Source of the DNA: a virus
Strand: one strand, 5' to 3'
IMG/VR virus record: IMGVR_UViG_3300028840_005764
Coordinates: 1-64,000 of that record
Length of the DNA: 64,000 bases
Under the pieces are notes generated by a model. That model worked only from the letters and a program-made list of their open reading frames with translations. It ran no database searches and had not been told where the DNA came from. Positions within the stretch are counted from its first letter, which is position 1, and every line of letters begins with the position of its first letter. The position numbers were made by a program, and so were the translations under genes. Positions 7,419 to 16,535 of the stretch are shown here, one piece after another.

Positions 7419-10400
7419 ATGACCGCCTTTGAGGATTTCGTCAACACCGAGCTTCCACGGCGCCCGGCGCAATTGAACCAGACCATCACTGGCTATGATG
7501 GCGATCCAAATGACGGTGGCGCGCCCGCGATCCTTCAAGGTGCTCCAGCTGGTACCAACTTCCTCCAGGCCACAGGTAATGTGTATTGGCGGAAGCGCAC
7601 AACGGTTGCCGACTCGTGGGAACAAAATGATTCTATCGGCCCTTGGGCAGAAGTGGTTGGTGACGATCTTTATGTTGGTGGTGTAGGGGCTGATGACTCT
7701 AACCCCGGAACACAAGCCAAACCATTCGAGACTATGGCTGCCGCCATTGCAGAAGCAGCCGTCATTCAGGCTGCTGCTCCTACTCAACCTGTTATCATTC
7801 ATGTAGCTACAGGCACATATGCTGAGAATATAGTAATTGAAAATTCAGATTTGAGAAATCTTACAATTGTTGGTGCTGTTGAGGACCCGAGAGCAGTTTC
7901 ATCTGTTACATTCCAATCTCTTCAATCAACGGTCAACAATGAAGAGCTTCGTACTCTGCGAATCATCGGCATTAGATTCAATTCACCAAGTGAATTGTCT
8001 TGTCCTACAACAGGGTCGTCGAACAATTTTCTATATAGCTTGGGTCTTTTATTCAATTGTTACTTCAGGAGTGGTGGATTAACTGTCCAATCTGCCAATT
8101 TTCTGTGGACGTACGCCTCGACTTTTCAGGGATTGACTCTCAGGAATGTTTATAGTGTTGTTATGCAAGAAGGTGGATGGATTTACGTTCCGACATATGA
8201 TTTCATTATTGATGCCGATGATACTGAAGCTGTTCCAAATTTAATGGATTCAGTTAATCAGATGCAAATTGAGATGAGGCGTGGGGTTAGAGTTCTTAAC
8301 CCAAAATCTATTAGCATAACTAAGACATCATGGAGTGGCGCTCTTAATGTTTATGTTTTTGATGGATGCCAATTTACGTCTAACGGCACATTCACACTTG
8401 GCGCTGGCGCCTTACTTAGTTTAGTCCGTGCATGGGGTTCGACAGGAGATACTGCGACTATCAATGGACAATTTTATATAACCCAGTCTGGTTTTGAACC
8501 GTATGGTATGGCGGTAAGTTCTGGTGGTGAACTTGGTCTTACCGGTTTTGATGCCTATGTCTATGCGTGGGGTGCTGTTTCCACGATCGCTTCGGGCGCT
8601 ACACTCTATTTGTGGGGTGGTGTGCTTTGGAATCCATGGGACTATTGGACTATTGATGCGGGCGCGAATGTCTACTTTGATCCGGCAGAAGCCAGAGAAG
8701 ATGTTGAAAATCTTGTTCACGTGAGCCCAAAATATGGGCATGACAAATATAATGGAAGCCAAAGATACCCAGTGGCTACGATTGCCGCTGCCATAGCGAA
8801 AGTTGTTGCAATCCAAACAGCAGATTCGACGAAAATGGTTCGTGTTGTTGTTGGCATCGGCACTTATGCTGAACCACTAACACTTGAAAATGTGAATCTG
8901 CATCAATTAGAGGTCGAAGCCGAACTGGATGACACAAACTCACTTGGTGTTATCATTCAGAGAATCACGTCGGCGCAAGACAACGAGAATCTCGAATATC
9001 TCCAGATAAGCAATATCAAGTTTACCGCGGCATCAACGATTTCTTGTGATGTAGACGGGGCGAATAACCACTTGGGGGACACCGGTCTCAACTTCAAGAA
9101 CTGTCGGTTTGCGGGCGTAACGACTCTGGAAGCATGCTATATTGCTTGGTTCAAGGATTGTTACTTCCCACAGAATATCTCCATCACTAACTGTGGTCGT
9201 GTTGACTTTGATGCGTGTAGTCAAGTTCAACCCGGTAAGAAGTTGATTGGAATCATCGACGCTCTTGCTAACAAGAACAACAATTGGTATGGATATCAGG
9301 TCATTTACCCATATGGTGAATCCGTCCTTTCTGCTCCTGACATGTCAGTGATCAACGGAGACACAGGCTGGATAGGTGTCGGTATTTGGACTGGTTCCTC
9401 TATAGGTGCCACAACAGAAGTTGGAACCTTTGGTGACCAGACCTGGGTTGACTTATACGTCGGTGCCTATCTCTATGGTAGTGCTGGTAGTTCGTTCTCA
9501 TCTGGAAGCTGGGTTGACTTTTACGGTGGAATCCTGTCGTCGGACTACACCATCGACCCCGCTGCCACAATAGCCATCGACGAAGGCCCTACAGGTCCTG
9601 CAGCGCAGCGAGACGATATCATCTACGTGGACGGCAATCTTGGGCATGCCGGTTACAATGGCTCTGAAAAGTATCCGTATAAAACCATTGGCGACGCCAT
9701 TACTCGGGCCATCGCCATTCAGACAGCCGATCCTACACAGCATACTCAGATCTTAGTTAGTAGTGGTGCATATGCTGAAAATTTGGTTTTGGAAAATACC
9801 AATCTTGTGAGTTTGGAATTACAAGCAATATCTGAAGGCTCTGGAACTGAGTCTCGTAGAGTCGAGATGTTGAACCTCACCTCCACTCAAGACAATGAAA
9901 ATTTGGAATTTCTTAAGATAGCGGGTTTTGAGTTTACTGGTGACGTGAATCTTTCTTCTGACGTTGCTGGAAGTGATTTCGGAAGCGAAGAGATAGTTTT
10001 CGATAACTGTTTATTTTCTAAAGCAACTGGCACATTTACTTTGTATTCTGTTAATGTAATAAGATTTACGAATGGATGTTATGTTAATCAACCAGCCTTT
10101 AATTTTACAAATTGTTGGAATATTATTTTTGAATTTCGATCACTTATGAGAGGTACTGGTTCGATTGTTGGTGTCGCTGATGAAAGTAGTTTGAAACCAT
10201 CTGGATGGACTGATATTACTTGTGGCATAGTTTGTTCTACAGGAAGCGCTCTACCTTCAATTAATCTAGATACTCAGAATGGTTCTACAGTTTGGATAGG
10301 TGGTTTTTGCTACGGTGGAAGAATAGGCAACCAAGGAGGCGCCACTGACAGTTATTTTGGGGCTTATGGTTGGCTAGCAGTAGAAGAAGGTGGTCAGTTC

Positions 10401-11792
10401 ACTGAATACAATGGGAATGCCGTAGCAGATGCCGGTAGTTGGATTGATGTCACCGGCGGTAGAATTGACTTCAGTGAATTTTCTTCCATAGATTCGTCTT
10501 CATATATCTACATAGATGAAGGTGGGCTTGGAAGTCAACGTGATGATGTAATCTTTGTTGACGCCGCTCGAGGCCATGATCTATTCAACGGTTCAGAAAA
10601 ATATCCTTACGCCACCATCGCTACAGCAATAACAAGAGCCATCGCCATTCAAACTGCTGACTCGGCACAAAGAGTCACCATCGAAGTCGCTTCAGGTACC
10701 TACACCGAGACACTGGACTTCAGCGACACCAACCTGCACAAGTTGGATTTGACTGCAGCTGCTGTCGATGTTGGTCTACCTTTCCGTCCTCGCCCGGTGT
10801 CTGTCACAGGCATCAACACAACAGCTGATAACGAGAATCTCGATCTGACAATAACAGGCTTCGTCTTTACTGGGGACGTAACGTACTCATGCGACGTTGC
10901 TGGTGCCAGCAACGATTCTTATCTGAGCTTCCACAAGTGTCAGTTTGCTGCGCTCCAGGACGCCACGTTCGGTTCACTGATCCTACTAACATTTGACGAT
11001 TGTCGTCTCAATACAGAAGCTCTTGCGATAACCAATGTTTTTGAAACCAGAGTGACAAATACCGTAATCGCTGGTGTGGGTAGTGGCACAAGAACTTGGG
11101 ATTGGGACGATACGGGAGTTATCCCGGACGTCTTTACCAGCGGTCGAATTCGGGTCGAGAATAGTTCTATTCTTTCTGCTATCACCTTGGCTAGGTCAGG
11201 GACGACAGGTGGTATAGATTTAATGTGTTATGGCGGCGCCCAGATAAGTCCCGTCGGGATTACGGTTCAAGCTGGGTGCGCGCTGAGCTTGAACACAGGA
11301 TCGTACCTCTATTCCTACACCAACGCCGATGACTTCCAGTCTGGTTCGACGCTGAATCTCTGGGGTGGTGTTCTTTTTGACAATCCTGCCGGTAGGACCC
11401 TCAGCGGCACGATCAACTACGAGGCTCCGTACTATACGGACAAGGTCATTCTGAATGATCGTTTGGAGTTCATCAATGGAGCTCGCTTCGTCAACGCTGT
11501 CAACGACGATGTGGATACGGGTACAGAGGATGTTGACACATTTGCCGATACACTAGGTGAAGGTGTTGACTGGGACTACGTGGTCAAGAAAGGTGCCAAC
11601 ACCAGAAAAGGTACGGTGTCGGCGGGATGGGAGTCCAGCACCGATACCATTACCCATACAGAAACGGGAGTGGAGGTTGGTGATACCTCCGACCTCACGT
11701 TCGACGTCGACATCAACTCCAACACAGTCAGGCTGCGGGCAACGGCAACCAGTGACAACTGGGAAGTACGTGTCGTGCGGCGCTTGGTCTAG
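7419..11792 (+). CDS. Giant protein with four tandem beta-helix (pectate-lyase-like) repeats
   Basis: This 1457-residue protein has a short N-terminal domain (about 1-80), four repeats of about 300-350 residues and a C-terminal cap (about 1340-1457). Each repeat opens with a D-D-x-hydrophobic-Y/F-V pattern, then a G-H-D/A-x-x-N-G-S-x-K/R-Y-P motif, an AI-rich helix ending in AIQTAD, a V-x-x-GTYAE strand and a ladder of short strands with asparagines. The opening motif and stacked strands resemble right-handed parallel beta-helix proteins (DUF1565/pectin-lyase fold) used as tailspikes. No catalytic triad can be assigned by eye. Its place before the neck genes would fit a head fibre as well as a tailspike. 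A TCAAGAGG ribosome site precedes ATG 7419. Confidence 0.7.
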   Translation: MTAFEDFVNTELPRRPAQLNQTITGYDGDPNDGGAPAILQGAPAGTNFLQATGNVYWRKRTTVADSWEQNDSIGPWAEVVGDDLYVGGVGADDSNPGTQAKPFETMAAAIAEAAVIQAAAPTQPVIIHVATGTYAENIVIENSDLRNLTIVGAVEDPRAVSSVTFQSLQSTVNNEELRTLRIIGIRFNSPSELSCPTTGSSNNFLYSLGLLFNCYFRSGGLTVQSANFLWTYASTFQGLTLRNVYSVVMQEGGWIYVPTYDFIIDADDTEAVPNLMDSVNQMQIEMRRGVRVLNPKSISITKTSWSGALNVYVFDGCQFTSNGTFTLGAGALLSLVRAWGSTGDTATINGQFYITQSGFEPYGMAVSSGGELGLTGFDAYVYAWGAVSTIASGATLYLWGGVLWNPWDYWTIDAGANVYFDPAEAREDVENLVHVSPKYGHDKYNGSQRYPVATIAAAIAKVVAIQTADSTKMVRVVVGIGTYAEPLTLENVNLHQLEVEAELDDTNSLGVIIQRITSAQDNENLEYLQISNIKFTAASTISCDVDGANNHLGDTGLNFKNCRFAGVTTLEACYIAWFKDCYFPQNISITNCGRVDFDACSQVQPGKKLIGIIDALANKNNNWYGYQVIYPYGESVLSAPDMSVINGDTGWIGVGIWTGSSIGATTEVGTFGDQTWVDLYVGAYLYGSAGSSFSSGSWVDFYGGILSSDYTIDPAATIAIDEGPTGPAAQRDDIIYVDGNLGHAGYNGSEKYPYKTIGDAITRAIAIQTADPTQHTQILVSSGAYAENLVLENTNLVSLELQAISEGSGTESRRVEMLNLTSTQDNENLEFLKIAGFEFTGDVNLSSDVAGSDFGSEEIVFDNCLFSKATGTFTLYSVNVIRFTNGCYVNQPAFNFTNCWNIIFEFRSLMRGTGSIVGVADESSLKPSGWTDITCGIVCSTGSALPSINLDTQNGSTVWIGGFCYGGRIGNQGGATDSYFGAYGWLAVEEGGQFTEYNGNAVADAGSWIDVTGGRIDFSEFSSIDSSSYIYIDEGGLGSQRDDVIFVDAARGHDLFNGSEKYPYATIATAITRAIAIQTADSAQRVTIEVASGTYTETLDFSDTNLHKLDLTAAAVDVGLPFRPRPVSVTGINTTADNENLDLTITGFVFTGDVTYSCDVAGASNDSYLSFHKCQFAALQDATFGSLILLTFDDCRLNTEALAITNVFETRVTNTVIAGVGSGTRTWDWDDTGVIPDVFTSGRIRVENSSILSAITLARSGTTGGIDLMCYGGAQISPVGITVQAGCALSLNTGSYLYSYTNADDFQSGSTLNLWGGVLFDNPAGRTLSGTINYEAPYYTDKVILNDRLEFINGARFVNAVNDDVDTGTEDVDTFADTLGEGVDWDYVVKKGANTRKGTVSAGWESSTDTITHTETGVEVGDTSDLTFDVDINSNTVRLRATATSDNWEVRVVRRLV
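7662..11450 (+). repeat. Four tandem protein-level repeats in the beta-helix gene
   Basis: Repeat units begin near 7662, 8712, 9612 and 10542, spaced about 1050, 900 and 930 bases. Conserved at each start: a Y/F-V strand, GHDxxNGSEKYPY-like motif (weakest in unit 1), AIAIQTAD helix and GTYAE strand. DNA identity is modest, so the duplications are old. Confidence 0.75.
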
Positions 11793-11801
11793 GAGAGAGC
11801 T

Positions 11802-12257
11802 ATGTCCAAAGGCCTGTACATCATCAATGATAACTTTGCGATCACGCCTGAGGGTGGTTTTGCTTGCAAGTATACAAATGACACTGGAGCCGCCAGCGTC
11901 AAAGGCACTCTTGTCGACACCAGCGGCTCAGTAGATAACGGGGTCACGGTTGAAGGAGCTGATGGTCTTGACCCCATCGGCGCTATGTGGAGTGATGGTG
12001 TAGCTAATGGCAGTTCTGTCTGGGTTGTCATTGGTGGCCCGGCATACGTGTTATTGCAGGACAGTACTGCAGCTACACGTGGTTACTGGGTTCGTACTTC
12101 CGAAACAGCTGCCGGTAGAGCCGACGCCACTAACGCCGCACCCTCTGGAGGGACGATTGGGGCGTTGGAGGACCACATGTGCGAGATTGGTCACGCTATG
12201 GAGTCCGTGGCCGGTGGCACAGATGTGCTGGCTCTGGTCCATTTGCACTTCAACTAA
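11802..12257 (+). CDS. Small virion protein, capsid-decoration-like
   Basis: This 151-residue all-beta protein starts after GGAGAGAGCT. It has the pattern KYTNDTGAASVKGTLVDTS near the start, then PIGAMWSDGVANGSSVWVVI, GPAYVLLQDSTAATRGYW and a final EIGHAMESVAGGTDVLALV with a terminal LHFN. I recall this arrangement (YTN-x-TG-xx-KG, G-A-V-L-xx-D, E-G-H-xx-E, LHFN end) from many phage virion proteins of unknown or decoration function. The compact beta fold and GC-rich codons fit a protein made in many copies. Exact role is unknown. Confidence 0.6.
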   Translation: MSKGLYIINDNFAITPEGGFACKYTNDTGAASVKGTLVDTSGSVDNGVTVEGADGLDPIGAMWSDGVANGSSVWVVIGGPAYVLLQDSTAATRGYWVRTSETAAGRADATNAAPSGGTIGALEDHMCEIGHAMESVAGGTDVLALVHLHFN

Positions 12258-12258
12258 G

Positions 12259-12474
12259 ATGAATGATATGAAAAAATCATATCAGCCACCAAAGATAGAA
12301 TCAGAATCTCTTTTTGATGGTTTTGCACAATTTCCTTGTTCATATCAACCGCAGTGTACTGGACAACCACCATGTATAAACATAAAAGAAAATATCATAT
12401 ATAATGATGTTGAACGTGTAACCATAAAAAAAGAATCCGAGGCAGACGATGGCTTCAGAAATTCATTATGTTGA
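12259..12474 (+). CDS. Possible small Cys-containing protein
   Basis: The first ATG (12259) lies two bases past the upstream stop, with a second in-frame ATG at 12268. The 71-residue product has a Cys/Gln/Pro segment (PCSYQPQCTGQPPC) and a charged C-terminal part, and overlaps the next gene by 26 bases. There is no clear ribosome site, so it may rely on re-initiation. The stretch from 12258 to 12448 contains no other gene, which argues for a real product. No family is recognised. Confidence 0.4.
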   Translation: MNDMKKSYQPPKIESESLFDGFAQFPCSYQPQCTGQPPCINIKENIIYNDVERVTIKKESEADDGFRNSLC

Positions 12475-12739
12475 AAACGATACGCTGCCGAAGCTGCAGT
12501 GTGTTTATACGGGCGTAGATTTGGGTGGGGCCACCGTTGAACTCCACATCGGATATGACGTGCCCTTGACGATTGTCGGTACGGTGACGGATCCACCGAA
12601 CGGCGAGTTCGAGTTTGGATATAATATTGGTGATCTTCAGACGGGTACATGGGAAGCCGAAATTCAAATTACTGATAATGCTGGTGAAGTGATTACTTTT
12701 CAAGGGCTTAAGTTCATTATTAAAGCACAGATTGCATGA
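12449..12739 (+). CDS. Small Ig-like protein (BppU-like domain)
   Basis: This 96-residue protein has a GAGG ribosome site 6 bases before ATG 12449. The chain DTLPKLQCVYTGVDL, then ATVELHIGYDVPL, a proline turn, GEFEFGYNIGDLQTGTW and a final FQGLKFIIKAQ strand fits the beta-sandwich domain of phage baseplate proteins such as BppU, in which a polymer-like property is written as 'xxT-D-x-x-G-xx-G-xW-xx-x-I'. It overlaps the next gene by four bases (ATGA), so both are translated together. A role as fibre adaptor is likely but unproven. Confidence 0.58.
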   Translation: MASEIHYVENDTLPKLQCVYTGVDLGGATVELHIGYDVPLTIVGTVTDPPNGEFEFGYNIGDLQTGTWEAEIQITDNAGEVITFQGLKFIIKAQIA

Positions 12740-13380
12740 CCATTTATCTAAATAGCGGACCTGCAGAAATCGCCCTCACGAAGGGCGATTGTCTTTGTGA
12801 ATTGACGCCTGGTTCATATCGTATTGAGTTGGTAAAAGGAACGAATGCTGTTGAATTATCTACTGCTGAAGCTAATTTAAGTCTCGAAACTTTGTCAGAT
12901 GGTGTGAACAAAGTTTATATTGAAGCAGAGCCAGAACAACAAGCTATTGAACTTGATACTGTTGATAACGTTGTTCAACTTGATGTTAGTCAAAATGCTG
13001 TCACACTCGAGAAGGAAGAATACACAGCTGAGATGTCAGCTGGCGCAGATATTGTTGAACTTAGTGTTGATGCGATAGTTCAACCAATACAACAGATTGT
13101 ATATACAACTGATAGATTGACAGGGCGTCCTTTAATAGGCGTTCAAGATGATAGTAATAGGACTTTCACAACTTATGAAAAATTTGTACCGGAATCGGCT
13201 GAATTATTTCATAATGGTAGAAGACTAACGCGTTCAGACACAGATAATTTGCTACTAGGGGATTATTTTTGTGTAGAAAGTGGAGGGGCGGGAACTGGTT
13301 ACAACACAATAATTTTTCTTAGAATGTCACCAGCAGAAAGATCAGTTATAAGAATAAACTATGTTCCCGTTTTCTTTTAG
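12736..13380 (+). CDS. Fibre-like virion protein with two beta domains
   Basis: This 214-residue protein starts within the ATGA overlap. Residues 1 to about 115 form a series of short repeated strands of alternating acidic and hydrophobic residues (EIALTKGDCLCEL, AVELSTAEANL, AIELDTVDNVVQL), like a small beta-solenoid. Residues about 140-214 look like the common phage tail-fibre domain with a TFTTYEKFVPES start, ELFHNGRRL turn, GDYF and a final strand before VIRINYVPVFF. AT-rich compared with the next gene. It probably forms part of the same fibre or adaptor as the preceding gene. Confidence 0.6.
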   Translation: MTIYLNSGPAEIALTKGDCLCELTPGSYRIELVKGTNAVELSTAEANLSLETLSDGVNKVYIEAEPEQQAIELDTVDNVVQLDVSQNAVTLEKEEYTAEMSAGADIVELSVDAIVQPIQQIVYTTDRLTGRPLIGVQDDSNRTFTTYEKFVPESAELFHNGRRLTRSDTDNLLLGDYFCVESGGAGTGYNTIIFLRMSPAERSVIRINYVPVFF

Positions 13381-13391
13381 GAGGAAGAAAG

Positions 13392-15356
13392 ATGCCTACG
13401 ACTCTGTACAATCTCATCGACCAGGCGCTTGACATTGCCGGGTCATACACACACGACGCGGCCATGGACTGGGACGAGGAGGACAGCTATCTTGGGCGTC
13501 CTTTGTCTGGTCAGTCGGGTTCAACTGCCAGCATCATCACTGGCGCAGGTGCCGGTGAGGCACGTGTGGATGGCGTCAGCGGTATGACAGCCGCTGATGA
13601 AGGGAAGTTCCTCACCATCAGTGGAGCCGCTTCTGGCGCCAACAACGGTACGTTCATCATCTCCAACGTCGTGGATGCGGATACCGTTGATGTGGTCAAT
13701 GCCAGCGCCGTGATTCCAGACGGCAACAACGGCTCAATTGCTTGGGTCGAGCGATACCCGTACAGCGCGGAAGACGATTTCAACTATATTCGTACCGACC
13801 GCCAAGCCATCAAGGGTGTGGACTACCACGCAGCAGTCCCGACGTATGAACGGCCAGATGCCGTTGGCACGGATGTGGACGCCAACCTTGCAAATCTCGC
13901 GGGCAAGACGGCTGATGCCTTGGCCACGGTGCGTAACGTCTACACCGAGGACGTCGCACTACCACCGTCCATTGCCGACGGTGATGGCAATGTGCTCATC
14001 AGTGATGAAACATTTACGACAACCAACTTCCACTTCACTAGTGACGACGTTGACAGCTTCGTCACGCTCACCGACGGCACGGCAGTCGGGGCCACAGGCA
14101 CGTACCGAGTCAAGACCGTAACAGACGGTCAAACGCTTGAGCTTGATGGTCTGGCAGCGACCGGCGCGGGTACTGTCACCTGGGTCCGCGAGGGCGATCT
14201 CAAGGGCATCTCGACCAGTCGTGATTATGCTGATGCCGTTGATCGCACTGGTGTACCGATCGCGGATAGTGGCGCTGAAGACGAGACGGTGTACGACGCC
14301 ACGTTCATCGAAGTGCTTGAGGAACTTTCAACCGGCGGAAAAGCCACCGTCGAGAGTGAGGCTGCACTTCGTATCTTTGGTCGTAGTTTCGGTGATGAGA
14401 AGGATCCCAATCGCACCGTCACAAACGAGGGCAGCAGACTTTTCATGCAGCTCAAGACCGGTGACAACGATGGTTCGGCCACCGACTCATCCGTCGAACC
14501 GATCTCAGGACGGAGTGGCAGTGCTGCGAGCTTGCCGGGCAGCAACACCAACGTCACTGGCTTGACTGGAATGTCAGAAGCCGATATCGGCTTGTACATT
14601 ACAATCTGGAATCTCGCGGCTGACGAGGCTGGGCACTACAAAATCACTGCCGTGCCGTCAGCAAGTAGCGTGACCGTTGAGCGAGGTTCCAACTTCACGG
14701 CGGATGCCTCTGGTGCCATCGAATGGCAAATCAGCCGTCACAGCGGAGTTCTTTTCACATTTCACGGTGATCGCTTCCGCAATGACAATTTGTCGGAAAC
14801 CTGGGGTCGTGCCGTTCTCGTAGGTGGTAGTGGTGGCACCAGCGAGCTGGTCGTTGACATCGACCAAATTCGTGATTCCATTGGGATCCAGGATGGTGAT
14901 ACCGACCTCAGCGCGTACCTCACCAATACCGGGAACTACTTCACGTTTGTGGATTTGCCTGATGCGACTCCAAGCGTGGTGGAAGCTCTCAACGTACTCA
15001 ATGAGCAGATTGGCAATAGGACATACACGAGTTCGTTGCTGACTGATGGTCAAACTATTACCGCCAGTATTGAAGCAATTGCCAATGCCATCGACGATGT
15101 TAGTGTCGTAAGATACATTGAAGTAGCATCAACAGATATCAACGTAGGAACAAGTCATACGCTTCCTGGCAGCGCGTCCTACACACTTGATGGTACTGGT
15201 AATGGACGTAATATGTGGTTCTTCAGTCGTGGAATTCTACGACATCCTGGAACCGACCCGTCGTACTACGAATATGAAGAAGAAAGTACAACTACAATCC
15301 TAGTGAAACGTAAAATCAAAGCCGATGACGTTATGGACTTCTTCATTCTGAAGTAA
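13392..15356 (+). CDS. Modular virion protein with three copies of a recurrent beta module
   Basis: This 654-residue protein has an AGGAGGAAGA ribosome site. Three copies of a module of about 60-75 residues occur at about residues 45-121, 208-268 and 376-448. Each has a pattern of D/E-x-G-xx-hydrophobic-xI, A/T-rich loop, (N)NGTF/Y-xI and a final W-V/Q strand; examples are ADEGKFLTISGAASGANNGT and ADIGLYITIWNLAADEAGHY. The same module recurs in genes 16038-16535 and 38612-44653. Residues about 480-580 include helices (QIRDSIGIQDGD, SVVEALNVLNEQIG), perhaps a trimer stalk, and the C terminus is beta-rich. Codons are GC-rich, so the protein may be abundant. No enzyme motif is seen; it is likely a fibre or head surface protein. 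Confidence 0.65.
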   Translation: MPTTLYNLIDQALDIAGSYTHDAAMDWDEEDSYLGRPLSGQSGSTASIITGAGAGEARVDGVSGMTAADEGKFLTISGAASGANNGTFIISNVVDADTVDVVNASAVIPDGNNGSIAWVERYPYSAEDDFNYIRTDRQAIKGVDYHAAVPTYERPDAVGTDVDANLANLAGKTADALATVRNVYTEDVALPPSIADGDGNVLISDETFTTTNFHFTSDDVDSFVTLTDGTAVGATGTYRVKTVTDGQTLELDGLAATGAGTVTWVREGDLKGISTSRDYADAVDRTGVPIADSGAEDETVYDATFIEVLEELSTGGKATVESEAALRIFGRSFGDEKDPNRTVTNEGSRLFMQLKTGDNDGSATDSSVEPISGRSGSAASLPGSNTNVTGLTGMSEADIGLYITIWNLAADEAGHYKITAVPSASSVTVERGSNFTADASGAIEWQISRHSGVLFTFHGDRFRNDNLSETWGRAVLVGGSGGTSELVVDIDQIRDSIGIQDGDTDLSAYLTNTGNYFTFVDLPDATPSVVEALNVLNEQIGNRTYTSSLLTDGQTITASIEAIANAIDDVSVVRYIEVASTDINVGTSHTLPGSASYTLDGTGNGRNMWFFSRGILRHPGTDPSYYEYEEESTTTILVKRKIKADDVMDFFILK

Positions 15357-15362
15357 TCTTGA

Positions 15363-15575
15363 ATGTTAAAGGCAGATTTAACCATTGTGCAGGTCCCTGC
15401 ACCACCTGATCGGTGGTGTCAGGGACATATGCGCAATGTTCCTAAAGATGCCAAATATCATGATGCTCCAATAAGATTTTTTCATATAGTTGGCGACAAC
15501 ATAGATATGGTCATATGTGAACCATGTTTAGTGATTGCCAGCGCCATAAAAGATAAAAAGAAAAAAGGATTATAA
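15363..15575 (+). CDS. Small protein with possible metal-binding cysteines
   Basis: This 70-residue protein starts at ATG 15363, six bases after the previous stop and with no strong ribosome site. It has a WCQGH segment and an ICEPC motif, which together could bind a metal ion, and a Lys-rich end. It is AT-rich and has no recognised family. The two Cys/His groups and absence of other genes in the interval support a real gene, though weakly. Confidence 0.45.
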   Translation: MLKADLTIVQVPAPPDRWCQGHMRNVPKDAKYHDAPIRFFHIVGDNIDMVICEPCLVIASAIKDKKKKGL

Positions 15576-15579
15576 AACC

Positions 15580-16041
15580 ATGAGTGAAAAAGAAACCAAC
15601 AACAGGCTAAACCAACTACAACAAATCAGGAATGGTGGTCTATCTGACCATCAACAATCTCTTCAACGTCTGAAAGTTGAATTTGCAAGATATGTTGAAT
15701 TAACAAGTTTGACGCCAGAAACGGCGTTAGCACCATTAATGGACGTGGTGAAGGAAGCCGAACGTCTACGACGCAATGAAATTTCTGGTGCAGAGCGCAT
15801 GGAACGTCAGGCGGCAGCATCACGGTCCAAAGCCGACGGCTATGCTATGATAAGCTCTATCGTCCTGAATGTAGTCAATAGATACATTCAAGGCGCAGAA
15901 CGTGAGATAGAAGAGCGCAGGATGTTGGAGGAACGCGAAGGGCGTGAAGAGGACAAAAAACGTGGAGTTTCTGAAGAAATAGCAGAATCTCCACCCAAGA
16001 AAAAAACCAATAAAAGACCTAGAAAGAAAAAGGCTGAATGA
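15580..16041 (+). CDS. Charged helical protein, unknown
   Basis: This 153-residue protein is mostly helical: an N-terminal Gln/Leu-rich region, a central helix (AERMERQAAASRSKADGYAM), and a long Glu/Arg-rich coiled coil ending in a basic tail (PPKKKTNKRPRKKKAE). AAAGGA lies about 11 bases before ATG 15580. Its stop overlaps the next start (ATGA). No domain is known. Being coupled to a fibre gene, it could be an assembly factor, but that is a guess. Confidence 0.5.
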   Translation: MSEKETNNRLNQLQQIRNGGLSDHQQSLQRLKVEFARYVELTSLTPETALAPLMDVVKEAERLRRNEISGAERMERQAAASRSKADGYAMISSIVLNVVNRYIQGAEREIEERRMLEEREGREEDKKRGVSEEIAESPPKKKTNKRPRKKKAE

Positions 16042-16535
16042 CGTTATCGCGCAAAGATATTGGCGATCTTGAGATCATTGATGCTGAAGAACTGCTCAGC
16101 GATGGTACAGTTGAATACCATTCTGATGACGTGACTTCAGTTGTATCTGGCGTAGTAACTGTATCCAATGACGACCTGAGAAATCCCGATATAGCTCCAG
16201 AAGTAGATGATATTTTTGTATTAACTGGTGCTACTGCTGGCAATGGTACTTATACTATAAATACCGTAACAGGCGCTTATACTTTCACTGTGAATGAAGC
16301 AATTCCAGATAGTACTGGGGGAAGTGCTAGTTTTCGTCATCCATCTGGAGCTTTGAAAGTTGGGGTCGATCCATCGCAACTTTACAACTCTACACAGACT
16401 AATTTGCAAGGAGTAATCGAGGATATCGATGCAGTTGCTGGAGGAACTGCGGACCTTGGTAAGTATATAATCACTACAGAAGGTGGTATCGTCTATACAA
16501 ATGACGGTGACCTTGTGCTTAAGGTGGCAGCATAA
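16038..16535 (+). CDS. Small modular fibre protein
   Basis: This 165-residue protein begins in an ATGA overlap. It contains one copy of the recurrent beta module (about residues 26-105; IFVLTGATAGNGTYTINTV with a final SASFRHP strand) and a short C-terminal part with LYNSTQTNLQGVIEDID, a helix typical of trimeric fibre stalks, and a final YTNDGDLVLKVAA. It overlaps the next gene by one base. The module is shared with genes 13392-15356 and 38612-44653. Role: probable attachment or stalk piece of the fibre encoded next door. Confidence 0.58.
   Translation: MTLSRKDIGDLEIIDAEELLSDGTVEYHSDDVTSVVSGVVTVSNDDLRNPDIAPEVDDIFVLTGATAGNGTYTINTVTGAYTFTVNEAIPDSTGGSASFRHPSGALKVGVDPSQLYNSTQTNLQGVIEDIDAVAGGTADLGKYIITTEGGIVYTNDGDLVLKVAA

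Noticed and set aside
7662-11450. Possible CRISPR-like or DNA repeat array
   Set aside because: Repeats are 900-1050 bases long and conserved at protein level only, so they are protein domain repeats.
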